Shown: positions 26,517 through 33,471 of the stretch, piece after piece
Layout: the number at the start of each line of letters is the position of its first letter
Numbering within the stretch: position 1 is the first letter of the stretch
From: Rhizobiaceae bacterium
Lineage (GTDB): Bacteria > Pseudomonadota > Alphaproteobacteria > Rhizobiales > Rhizobiaceae
Direction of reading: 5' to 3'
NCBI GenBank assembly: GCA_014238155.1
Contig: JABABQ010000067.1
Coordinates: 272,474 to 336,473 of the forward strand
DNA: 64,000 bases
Program-made: the position numbers and the translations under genes
Notes under the pieces: model-generated
The model's database searches: none
What the model saw: the letters and a program-made list of their open reading frames with translations, nothing else
Told to the model about the DNA's origin: nothing

Positions 26517-27395
26517 ATGCGCAACGTCACCTCAGAAACGATCACCAAAGCTTTTCTTGACTATTGTAGCGACGATACCGACCCAAGATTGATGTTCATC
26601 ATTGAAAAATTGGCAAATCACTTACACGATTTTGTCCGCGAAACGGACCTGACCCACGACGAATGGCGAAAGGGTCTGGAATTGCTGATGGCGGCTGGTG
26701 AAATTTCCACTCCGGAACGCAATGAGTTCATCCTGTTTTCCGATGTCCTGGGCCTCTCCTCACTGGTCGACATGGTCAATTCTGCTGAACATGGCACACC
26801 ATCCAGTGTGTTGGGGCCTTTTCACATTCTCGGCGCACCAGACGTGCCGGTTGGTGCTGATCTGAAAGGGGAAAATGAGGGCACCACAGTAGTGGTTGGC
26901 GGGCGGGTGACTACCAGAGAGGGAGAGCCCATCACGGGGGCAGAACTGGAAATCTGGCAAACCGCCGACAACGGTCTTTATTCAAACCAGGACGAAGCGC
27001 AACCGGAGTACAATCTGCGCGCTCATATGACGACGGGTGCTGACGGACGCTATCTGTTCTCAACGGTCCGGCCGGCCCCTTATACGGTGCCCGATGACGG
27101 CCCCGTTGGTGAATTGCTGAACTCAACCGGCCGCCACCCGTGGCGCCCCTCGCATTTGCATTTCATCGTCACAGCGCCAGGTCACCGGTCGCTGGTCACA
27201 GAAGTATTCCCCAGCGATGACCCCTATCTGGATGAAGATCCGGTATTTGGTGTGCGGGAACAGCTGGTGATGGATTATCAAAAGCGCGAAGATCCTTCCA
27301 ACCTTCCCGATGATCTGGAAGCCAAAGCAGAGCTCGGATCCCCGTTTTACGTGGTGGATTTTGATTTCGTTCTGGCCGAAGCAACTGCAAGTTAA
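26517..27395 (+). CDS. Intradiol ring-cleavage dioxygenase, hydroxyquinol 1,2-dioxygenase type
   Basis: A 292-residue non-haem iron(III) dioxygenase. The N-terminal helical dimerisation domain (1-95) is followed by SSVLGPFHILGAPD and the beta-sandwich catalytic domain. The iron ligands are visible as Tyr155 (NGLYSNQD), Tyr189 (RPAPYTVPDDGPVGELL), His213 and His215 (RPSHLHFIV). Hydroxyquinol 1,2-dioxygenases cleave benzene-1,2,4-triol to maleylacetate; a catechol-type substrate cannot be excluded. It is last in the operon with the TRAP transporter. No maleylacetate reductase gene is found in the window. Confidence 0.85.
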   Translation: MRNVTSETITKAFLDYCSDDTDPRLMFIIEKLANHLHDFVRETDLTHDEWRKGLELLMAAGEISTPERNEFILFSDVLGLSSLVDMVNSAEHGTPSSVLGPFHILGAPDVPVGADLKGENEGTTVVVGGRVTTREGEPITGAELEIWQTADNGLYSNQDEAQPEYNLRAHMTTGADGRYLFSTVRPAPYTVPDDGPVGELLNSTGRHPWRPSHLHFIVTAPGHRSLVTEVFPSDDPYLDEDPVFGVREQLVMDYQKREDPSNLPDDLEAKAELGSPFYVVDFDFVLAEATAS

Positions 27396-27437
27396 CGCCA
27401 CGTTCACACGTTAGCGTCCTGTACCCATTGTTTGAGT

Positions 27438-28160
27438 CTAATTTACCAAGTCATCGCTCAAAAAATTGCTGGTGCGGCGATAGTGATTGATCAGCAGTTT
27501 TGCGGCGAGGTCGGCATCACGAGCCAGCACGGAATCGCAGATCGCACTATGTTCTTCGGCTATATCACGCTCAGGATAAGCTTTGGTTCCTGACAATTGG
27601 CGATAGCGAATATTCTGATCATATAACTGGTCACAGAATTTCAACAGCATTGAGGAACCACACTCGCTGATCAACGTCATGTGGAAACCCTTGTGTTGTT
27701 CTTCCCAGTCTTTGTTGGCGACAAAATGATTGGAATCGGCGGAACGGGGAATACGCGACAAACGGTAGTTGGCAAGAACAACCCGCTCCTCCCAGGCGGC
27801 AGCTCCATTTGCAATGGACTCCCGTAATGCCCGCTCCTCAAGCCAACATCGCGTTTTCAGTAATTCTTCAAATTCCTGCACACTGACTTCAGAAACCCGA
27901 AATCCCCGTTGGTCGTTGCGCTCAACAAAATGATCCGACGTCAAAAGGCTCAAGGCCTCTCGGATGGGCGAGGTTCCCACGTCATAAGTACGACGCAATT
28001 CCTCGATTTTAAGTTTGCGGCCGGGTTTCAGGGTGCCTGATATTATGTCTTCGCGAAGCCGCATATAAGCACGGCTGGTCATCGATTCTGAACCAGCGCT
28101 GTCTGTCGCACTGATATCACGGAGCCCAACCCCCTCGCCCATTTCTGCTGGATCGCTCAT
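27438..28160 (-). CDS. GntR-family transcriptional regulator with FCD domain
   Basis: A 240-residue regulator. The winged helix covers about residues 25-95 (AYMRLREDIISGTLKPGRKLKIEELRRTYDVGTSPIREALSLL shows the GntR signature). The all-helical FCD ligand and metal domain covers 105-230, with the Asp/His sites around NKDWEEQHKGFHMTL and EHSAICDSVLARD. The gene converges on the dioxygenase operon and probably controls it or the malonate genes. FCD regulators usually respond to small organic acids. The start could be the ATG at 28160 or an internal Met six codons later. Confidence 0.87.
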   Translation of the reverse strand: MSDPAEMGEGVGLRDISATDSAGSESMTSRAYMRLREDIISGTLKPGRKLKIEELRRTYDVGTSPIREALSLLTSDHFVERNDQRGFRVSEVSVQEFEELLKTRCWLEERALRESIANGAAAWEERVVLANYRLSRIPRSADSNHFVANKDWEEQHKGFHMTLISECGSSMLLKFCDQLYDQNIRYRQLSGTKAYPERDIAEEHSAICDSVLARDADLAAKLLINHYRRTSNFLSDDLVN

Positions 28161-28267
28161 GAAGTCAAAATCTCTTTCGTTGGTATAATCGAACCGGGAA
28201 ACATCCTGTCCCGGTTCGCTTGGCTGTTTCTCACATTGATAGGGTCAGGCTCCCTTCATTTGAGCCC

Positions 28268-28548
28268 TAGGGCAAGGACCCATTAATCTGATGTATTCTG
28301 CGATGGTGAATTTTGTTGCTGGCAAGGAGCAGAGACGCAGGAAACCTGTTGGTTTTCAAGGTTCTGCGACGATATCCAGCGGCAAAAATCGCCCCGCCCA
28401 CCCAAAACAAAAGGGGGTTGGACATGTCACGCCCGCCTAAAGCAAACCAATGCTCGAAAGGGCCACCGGCTCTTGCTTGCGCTTGTTTTACTTTATCCAG
28501 AAGTGTCATGACCAACACAATACACCACATTAATGAGTCCTGACCCTA
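28268..28548. repeat. Short element with imperfect 30-base terminal inverted repeats (MITE or deleted IS5-like)
   Basis: The left end at 28268 (TAGGGCAAGGACCCATTAAT) and the reverse complement of the right end (TAGGGTCAGGACTCATTAAT) match with few mismatches, and the match goes on for about 12 more bases. CTAG lies at both borders (28267-28270 and 28546-28549), which fits the YTAR target duplication of IS5 relatives. A further TAGGGTCAGG stands at 28240, perhaps part of another copy. Two overlapping open frames inside resemble no known protein. The 390-base gap 28161-28550 holds only this element. Confidence 0.6.
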
Positions 28549-28550
28549 GC

Positions 28551-29612
28551 CTATTTGACAGGTAATTGCACCGTTGCCAGGTCAGTACCCACCACTGTAT
28601 TTCCTGAAAAACCACCATCCGTGACAGCGGCCTTATAAGCTGCTTCATCCAATGCACCACCGGGAATAGGATAGGGGCCTTGACGCTTTGCTCCCATTGG
28701 CGGGATCAGATGGGTCAGCATCAGATGTTTGGCACCAGTGCGTTGGGCCATACTGCCAAGATCTGTTGCTGTGGACTGCCTGAAATATATGGGCGGCGGG
28801 AACCCACTTGCTTTGTCTGGGCCCATAACCGGATGGATCGTCGAGTGAACGATGATATCCGCACCCTTCGCCAGTTTTTCAACCTGCGCTGATGTCGATG
28901 TATCGCGCGGTGGTTTTGGTTTGTCGTTGCCAGCATCACCACCAATGACGACGCTGCCGGCCGGGGAATCTACACGATAGGACGCGTGGCCGGGAATGTG
29001 ACGCGAATTGATGGCGCTGACCTTAACGTCGCCGGAGGTCCAGACAACCACAGGTTCCTTGGCTGGTGCAAAGGCCATGACATTAATCAGGTCTTTGGGT
29101 CCTCCGACCAACCGCTTGGGGTTTTCCACCAAACGTTGCGCCATCTCGCCGGACTCAATCAACGCATCGCCAATATGCGCCGCAAAATTACGCCCACTCA
29201 GCGTGTGTCCACGCGGTGATTTTGCATCTTCGCTGACCACCAGATCGACTTTTGGTCCGCCGGAATTAAAGTGCCAGCGCAATTGCATCATATCAGCCAG
29301 ACCTTCGGTATGATCTGAATGCATGTGGGTGATGAAGATCGCATTAAGCTTGCCAACCGGCACCCCAAGCTGCGACAGGCGCTGCGTGGTGCCACGCCCG
29401 GTATCAAATTGTAGTTTGACCGCACCACATTTATTCTCATCATCTCCAAATTGCACCAGAGTTCCGGCACCGGCCTGCCCTTTGAATACAGGTGGCCCTC
29501 CCTGGGTTCCGGTCAGAGTTACTTTCATACAGGGTGCAGCCCAGGCCGCTCCGCTCAGGGCCGCGGTAGACACCACCAAGGCGCTGATTATCGATTTAAG
29601 ATATAACTTCAT
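28551..29612 (-). CDS. Exported MBL-fold metallo-hydrolase (RNase Z/arylsulfatase-like)
   Basis: A 353-residue protein with a signal peptide (SALVVSTAALSGAAWAAP, cleavage near residue 26). The metallo-beta-lactamase fold shows THMHSDHTEGLADMM near residue 95, where HxHxDH is the dinuclear zinc site. Further metal histidines come later in RHIPGHASYRV and IVHSTIHPV, and the C-terminal LMLTHLIPP completes the site. The layout resembles RNase Z-like and alkylsulfatase-type hydrolases, but the signal peptide places it in the periplasm. It is divergent from the FAH and amidohydrolase genes, which suggests a shared catabolic theme. The substrate is unknown. Confidence 0.85.
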   Translation of the reverse strand: MKLYLKSIISALVVSTAALSGAAWAAPCMKVTLTGTQGGPPVFKGQAGAGTLVQFGDDENKCGAVKLQFDTGRGTTQRLSQLGVPVGKLNAIFITHMHSDHTEGLADMMQLRWHFNSGGPKVDLVVSEDAKSPRGHTLSGRNFAAHIGDALIESGEMAQRLVENPKRLVGGPKDLINVMAFAPAKEPVVVWTSGDVKVSAINSRHIPGHASYRVDSPAGSVVIGGDAGNDKPKPPRDTSTSAQVEKLAKGADIIVHSTIHPVMGPDKASGFPPPIYFRQSTATDLGSMAQRTGAKHLMLTHLIPPMGAKRQGPYPIPGGALDEAAYKAAVTDGGFSGNTVVGTDLATVQLPVK

Positions 29613-29729
29613 TGAAAACCTCCCATGAGCGCTGAAACTGACATTGCACTGGGCATTTGTCAGCGCGATTTGCTGGACCGACGCCGATCCAGATTGAGAC
29701 AGCTCACATCTCTTTGACTGATTTTATAG

Positions 29730-29754
29730 ATATTTTTGGAAATTTGCAAAATAT
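29730..29754. promoter_or_regulatory. AT-rich inverted repeat in the MBL/FAH divergent promoter
   Basis: ATATTTT (29730-29736) and AAAATAT (29748-29754) form a perfect inverted repeat with 11 bases between. It lies in the AT-rich 211-base gap between two divergent genes and has a similar look to the palindrome at 22127. A regulator site is likely but unproven. Confidence 0.35.
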
Positions 29755-29823
29755 ATCGTTTTTATTTTCTTCGGAACCCGGTATGATCAATCAGTATTCA
29801 AAAGTGAGAGATGGGGAGTTGGC

Positions 29824-30690
29824 ATGCGTCTGGTGTCATTTAAGGGAGCGGATGGACCGCGTATCGGAGTTGTGCAGGATGATGGTGTCATCGACCTGAC
29901 GGCAGTGGATGCTGCAGCACCTCGAACCATTGCAGCAGCAATCCGGGAAGAACGCTTGAATGAGCTTGAGTCACTGGTGGCTAAAGCAGATCCGGGAAAT
30001 CGACACGAATTCGACAAACTTGATTTCGAGTTGCCTATTGCCGATCCGGGTAAAATTTTATGCCTGGGGCTGAATTATATGGATCACGTCAATGAAGGTC
30101 CGTTCAACAAACCCGATTTTCCGGCAATTTTCATGCGAAGCCCGACCTCTCTGGTTCCGCATGGCAAGCCAATTATTCGCCCGCTTCAATCTGAAACGAT
30201 GGACTACGAAGCCGAACTTGCGCTGATAGTCGGCAAACGCTCCCGCCATTTGACACTGGAGAACGCGTTGTCAGCCGTTGCTGGTTACAGCTGTTTCAAC
30301 GATGGTTCGGTGCGTGAATATCAGCGCCATACTATCCAATGGACAATGGGCAAGAATTTTGACCGGACGGGCCCCTTCGGACCGGTATTTGTGACGCCAG
30401 ATGAACTGCCGGAAGCAGCAGAAGGATTGAAGATTGAGTGCCGGCTCAATGGCGAGACCGTCCAGTCCAGCACAACCGACATGATGATTTTCAAAGTTGC
30501 TGAAACTTTGGTTTACATTACCGAAGGGCTGACATTGGAACCCGGAGATGTCGTGATGATGGGCACTCCGTCGGGTGTAGGCCATGCCCGCAAACCACCA
30601 TTGTGGATGCGCGATGGCGATATAGTAGAAATTGAAATCGAAGGCATCGGCTTATTGCGCAATCCCATTCAGGATGATGTTGCAGGTTAG
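29824..30690 (+). CDS. Fumarylacetoacetate hydrolase (FAH) family protein
   Basis: A 288-residue protein: an N-terminal domain of about 70 residues, then the FAH catalytic fold with ILCLGLNYMDHVNE near residue 78, METMDYEAELALIVGKR-like metal motif (Glu-x-Glu) near 125, GYSCFNDGSVREYQ near 155, WTMGKNFDRTGPFGPVF near 175, and GDVVMMGTPSGVGHARKPP near 240. FAH proteins cleave or decarboxylate 2-oxo and beta-dioxo acids, including fumarylpyruvate and acylpyruvates from ring breakdown, in the cytoplasm. It lies five bases before the amidohydrolase gene. The ring-cleavage context fits, but the exact substrate is not known. Confidence 0.9.
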   Translation: MRLVSFKGADGPRIGVVQDDGVIDLTAVDAAAPRTIAAAIREERLNELESLVAKADPGNRHEFDKLDFELPIADPGKILCLGLNYMDHVNEGPFNKPDFPAIFMRSPTSLVPHGKPIIRPLQSETMDYEAELALIVGKRSRHLTLENALSAVAGYSCFNDGSVREYQRHTIQWTMGKNFDRTGPFGPVFVTPDELPEAAEGLKIECRLNGETVQSSTTDMMIFKVAETLVYITEGLTLEPGDVVMMGTPSGVGHARKPPLWMRDGDIVEIEIEGIGLLRNPIQDDVAG

Positions 30691-30695
30691 CTGAC

Positions 30696-31583
30696 ATGTA
30701 TGTGCGACGTTCGACTTTCGGATTGATCTGCGCCGCATGTTTGTGCGCCGGGTCGGCACTGGCCGATGACGATCATCCAATTGGCGAAGCGGTTCACACC
30801 TTGCCGCTGTTTGACGCGCACATTCATTACAAGCAGCCGGCCTGGGACGCTTATCCGCCCAGCAGTGTGATCGAACTGATGGACAAAAATGGTGTTGCCA
30901 TGAGTCTTGTTTCTTCAACGCCGGATGAAGGAACCATCAAACTGTTGGAATATGCTCCTGATCGAATTGTGCCGGAACTTCGGCCCTATCACGGGAGTGC
31001 CGGGTCCTCCAACTGGACAAAGTCGCCGGGCATGGAAGACTATTTGCTTGAACGGCTGGACAAATATCCTCACGAAGGTCTGGGTGAATTTCACATTCAC
31101 CGGATTGATCCGACTGATGAGCCATTGCTGCGCAAGGTCACCGAGATGGCCAGGTCACGGAACATTCCAATCCATATCCATTCCGGTGCCGCGCCAGTTG
31201 ACCTGCTGTACCGACTTGAACCGGCGCTGACCATTATCTGGGCACATGCCGGTATGAGCGAACCGGCAATTGTGGTGGAAGAGATGATGGCAAAGCATCC
31301 GACCCTCTATGCCGATACATCGTTTCGAGAATTTGATATTCTCTCTTCTGGCCAAAGGCTCGATCCGGATTGGGAACGGGTGCTGAAGCGTTTTTCAAAA
31401 CGCTTCATGGTTGGCACCGACACCTGGATCAACGACCAGTGGGCACGTTATTCCGAACTCATTTCGATTAACCGGCAATGGCTATCTTTACTGCCGCGCG
31501 AAATTGCTGAACGCATCGCCTATAAAAACGCCGAAACGCTTTTTGGCCGGTCGATCTCCAATCAGCAGATTGGTACTCGCTGA
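30696..31583 (+). CDS. Exported amidohydrolase-family (TIM-barrel) protein
   Basis: A 295-residue protein with a signal peptide (FGLICAACLCAGSALADD). The amidohydrolase-2 fold begins with LFDAHIHYKQPAW, where HxH is the first metal site. It continues with IPIHIHSGAAPVDLLY near residue 155, TIIWAHAGMSEPAIV near 180, LYADTSFREFD near 207, and FMVGTDTWINDQW near 235, with the final metal-type Asp. Most amidohydrolase-2 decarboxylases are cytoplasmic, so an exported member is less common. It is translationally close to the FAH gene. The substrate cannot be deduced. Confidence 0.83.
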   Translation: MYVRRSTFGLICAACLCAGSALADDDHPIGEAVHTLPLFDAHIHYKQPAWDAYPPSSVIELMDKNGVAMSLVSSTPDEGTIKLLEYAPDRIVPELRPYHGSAGSSNWTKSPGMEDYLLERLDKYPHEGLGEFHIHRIDPTDEPLLRKVTEMARSRNIPIHIHSGAAPVDLLYRLEPALTIIWAHAGMSEPAIVVEEMMAKHPTLYADTSFREFDILSSGQRLDPDWERVLKRFSKRFMVGTDTWINDQWARYSELISINRQWLSLLPREIAERIAYKNAETLFGRSISNQQIGTR

Positions 31584-31625
31584 AAATAGAGCTTGGTCAG
31601 ATCCTGCCAGATGCAAGCTGAGCCT

Positions 31626-31896
31626 AGAGCCGATCAGGTTTAAATGGAGCTAATTCTGTTTGTGATTGGCGAGATGATCCAGAGTTGAGACGCACGCAGC
31701 GCGATGCCCTCGCATCGGGCAAGGGCGGCTCGACTTTGGACGTCCGCCAATCACAAACCCTTCGGGAAGGACGCTTTTGCGCCACTACCGGCGCAACGGC
31801 TCTTGGACGTATACCCGATACGACCGGCGATCCTTTACTTGATCCTGTCACAAAAGCGCTCCTTCAGAATGGTTCCATTTAAACGTGAACGGCTCT
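31626..31896. mobile_element. 271-base structured repeat element with 33-36 base terminal inverted repeats (MITE-like)
   Basis: The left end AGAGCCGATCAGGTTTAAAT (31626 on) and the reverse complement of the right end AGAGCCGTTCACGTTTAAAT (31896 down) form imperfect terminal repeats of about 33 bases. Inside is a perfect 14-base inverted repeat, GTTTGTGATTGGCG (31658-31671) against 31745-31758, and smaller hairpins. No coding frame is convincing. The 36 bases 31861-31896 are identical, inverted, to 62206-62241. The element fills the gap between the convergent amidohydrolase and DUF899 genes, and the DUF899 stop codon TAG reads into it. Confidence 0.8.
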
Positions 31897-32596
31897 AATA
31901 CCGATCGTGACGTTTCACCCAGGCCATGGCGTGCGGCAGAGAGTCCTCATCCCGCCCTTTCGGCAACAGGTCGAGATACTGATAAGCGACATTCATATTA
32001 TCGAGACCGCGAGAATAACAGGAATAGGTGTGGTAAACCTGCCCAGCCTCATCTTTGGCAAAAATGCTGATCCCCGGCGCTTCACTGGCTGGAAATTGTG
32101 TATCGCGAAAATTGTAATAGACTGATTCCGCTGCTAATTGTTCAGCAGTGAACGACGCCTGATAGTCGTGGTTGAACTTTGAACCCAGCGAAGACACCCA
32201 CATGAATTTCCAGCCCATTCGCTGCCTATAAGCGTCGATCTTCGATAAACCGGCGTTCGAAATCGCAACAAAAGCGGCGTCTCGGTTCTCCAGATGAACC
32301 GTCGTTCCGTCAAACCCATCGGCCCAGAAGGAACAACTGGGACATCCTTCTGCCCAGTCATCGCCCATCATAAAATGTTGAACGATGAGCTGTGACTTGT
32401 CACCAAACAATTGGGCAAGGTTGCGCGCACCGTCCGACGTGTCGAACTGGTATTCTTCCTCCACCCTGACCCAGGGCAATTGGCGGCGGCGAGCGCTCAA
32501 CGCGTCACGCTGGCGCAAAAATTCCTTTTCCTGTTTCAACAATTCCTGTCGTGCGTCCAGCCATTGCTGTCGCGTTGCTACATTTGCCTGTTTCAT
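31895..32596 (-). CDS. DUF899 family thioredoxin-like protein
   Basis: From the ATG at 32596 (GGAG six bases upstream) the protein has 233 residues, normal for DUF899. Marks are LPWVRVEEEYQFDTSDG near residue 40, LIVQHFMMGDDWAEGCPSCSFWADGFDG near 67 with a CPSC thioredoxin-like pair, and WKFMWVSSLGSKFNHDYQASF near 120. The C-terminus WVKRHDRY is the natural family end. An upstream in-frame extension to 32803 overlaps the SRPBCC gene and was rejected. DUF899 proteins are probable thiol-dependent oxidoreductases. It is last in the ArsR-SRPBCC-DUF899 operon. Confidence 0.85.
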   Translation of the reverse strand: MKQANVATRQQWLDARQELLKQEKEFLRQRDALSARRRQLPWVRVEEEYQFDTSDGARNLAQLFGDKSQLIVQHFMMGDDWAEGCPSCSFWADGFDGTTVHLENRDAAFVAISNAGLSKIDAYRQRMGWKFMWVSSLGSKFNHDYQASFTAEQLAAESVYYNFRDTQFPASEAPGISIFAKDEAGQVYHTYSCYSRGLDNMNVAYQYLDLLPKGRDEDSLPHAMAWVKRHDRY

Positions 32597-32624
32597 ATTC
32601 ATCTCCAACATTATTGGGTGTCGT

Positions 32625-33059
32625 TCAGTCGGCAAGACGTTCCAGTTTGCGAAGCGACGAGGTCCAGCCTTGATTGTGATTGTTGCGGCTCTCTTCGTCT
32701 GGAAGCCCGGAATGGGTGAGGACAAATCGAGCCCCACCGCCGGCATTGGGTTCAACGTCAAATCGAACCTGGGATTCATGGCCACGTACGTCCTTGTCGT
32801 CATGCCACGCCCAGGTGAACTCGACTGATTTTGGTGGATCGGCCCGTGTCACTTCACCACTCATCTTAAATGTATTGCCATCCGCATTGACAAGGGTCGA
32901 CCACCATGCCCCCGGAGCTGAAAGATCAAGAGCGTGCTCGTTGATGTTGACACCTTCCGGGCCCCACCATTTCAACAGGTGTTCGGTTGAAGTGATGAAA
33001 GCGAATACAGTTTCTGCATCGGCGGCAAATACCCGTTCAATTTTCAGTTCATTGGTCAT
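32625..33059 (-). CDS. SRPBCC / AHSA1-like lipid-binding fold protein
   Basis: A 144-residue START-like protein. It starts ELKIERVFAADAETVFAFITSTEHLLKWWGPEGV, the AHSA1/COG3832 signature, and ends with NNHNQGWTSSLRKLERL, a common tail. Such proteins bind hydrophobic ligands or help protein folding. It overlaps the ArsR gene by four bases (33056-33059) and is 28 bases before DUF899. ArsR plus AHSA1-like plus DUF899 is a widespread combination of unknown purpose. Confidence 0.88.
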   Translation of the reverse strand: MTNELKIERVFAADAETVFAFITSTEHLLKWWGPEGVNINEHALDLSAPGAWWSTLVNADGNTFKMSGEVTRADPPKSVEFTWAWHDDKDVRGHESQVRFDVEPNAGGGARFVLTHSGLPDEESRNNHNQGWTSSLRKLERLAD

Positions 33060-33379
33060 TTTTTACTCTCCTGAATCAGAGCCCATTCCAGCCTGTCCAG
33101 ACTTGTCTGCCAGAATTCGCGGTAAGACATAGACCAGGCACCAACCGATTGAACGGCCTCGGGACGCGCCGAATAAAGTCGTCTTTGCTTGTCGACGCGT
33201 TGGGTAACCAATCCAGCCGAACGCAACACCTTCAAATGCCGTGAAACGGCCGGAGCCGATATCGCCGTGCCCTCTTGAAGGTCTCCTGCAGACAGTTCCC
33301 CTTCCTTGAGAAGCCGTTCGACAATGGCGAATCTGGTGTCATCACCAAGGGCTGCAAATGTTTGAATGAGATTGGACAT
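33056..33379 (-). CDS. ArsR-family transcriptional regulator
   Basis: A 107-residue winged-helix repressor: TFAALGDDTRFAIVERLLKEGELSAGDLQ, then the recognition helix region ISAPAVSRHLKVLRSAGLVTQRVDKQRRLYSA. It lacks a cysteine metal-binding motif, so it is not a classic metal sensor. It is the first gene of the operon with SRPBCC and DUF899 and probably represses it through the palindrome at 33401-33414. Confidence 0.9.
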   Translation of the reverse strand: MSNLIQTFAALGDDTRFAIVERLLKEGELSAGDLQEGTAISAPAVSRHLKVLRSAGLVTQRVDKQRRLYSARPEAVQSVGAWSMSYREFWQTSLDRLEWALIQESKK

Positions 33380-33400
33380 GTAACACTTTATTTCGCATTA

Positions 33401-33437
33401 ATGTTAATTAACATAAATGTTATTTACAATAAGTCAA
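33401..33437 (-). promoter_or_regulatory. Promoter and palindromic operator of the ArsR operon
   Basis: On the minus strand TTGACT (33437-33432) and TATGTT (33415-33410) are 16 bases apart. The perfect palindrome ATGTTAATTAACAT (33401-33414) covers the -10 box and ends 22 bases before the ArsR ATG at 33379. An ArsR repressor bound here would block RNA polymerase, so autoregulation is likely. Confidence 0.65.
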
Positions 33438-33471
33438 GCCATGTGATTTCCCATGTCTCCTGTGTTCTCAA

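Noticed and set aside
28267..28530. Two overlapping small frames inside the short CTAG-bordered element
   Set aside because: They do not resemble transposases and appear to be chance frames within a non-coding element.
32597..32803. N-terminal extension of the DUF899 frame
   Set aside because: It overlaps the SRPBCC coding region in another frame and does not look like the family; the ATG at 32596 has a good ribosome-binding site.
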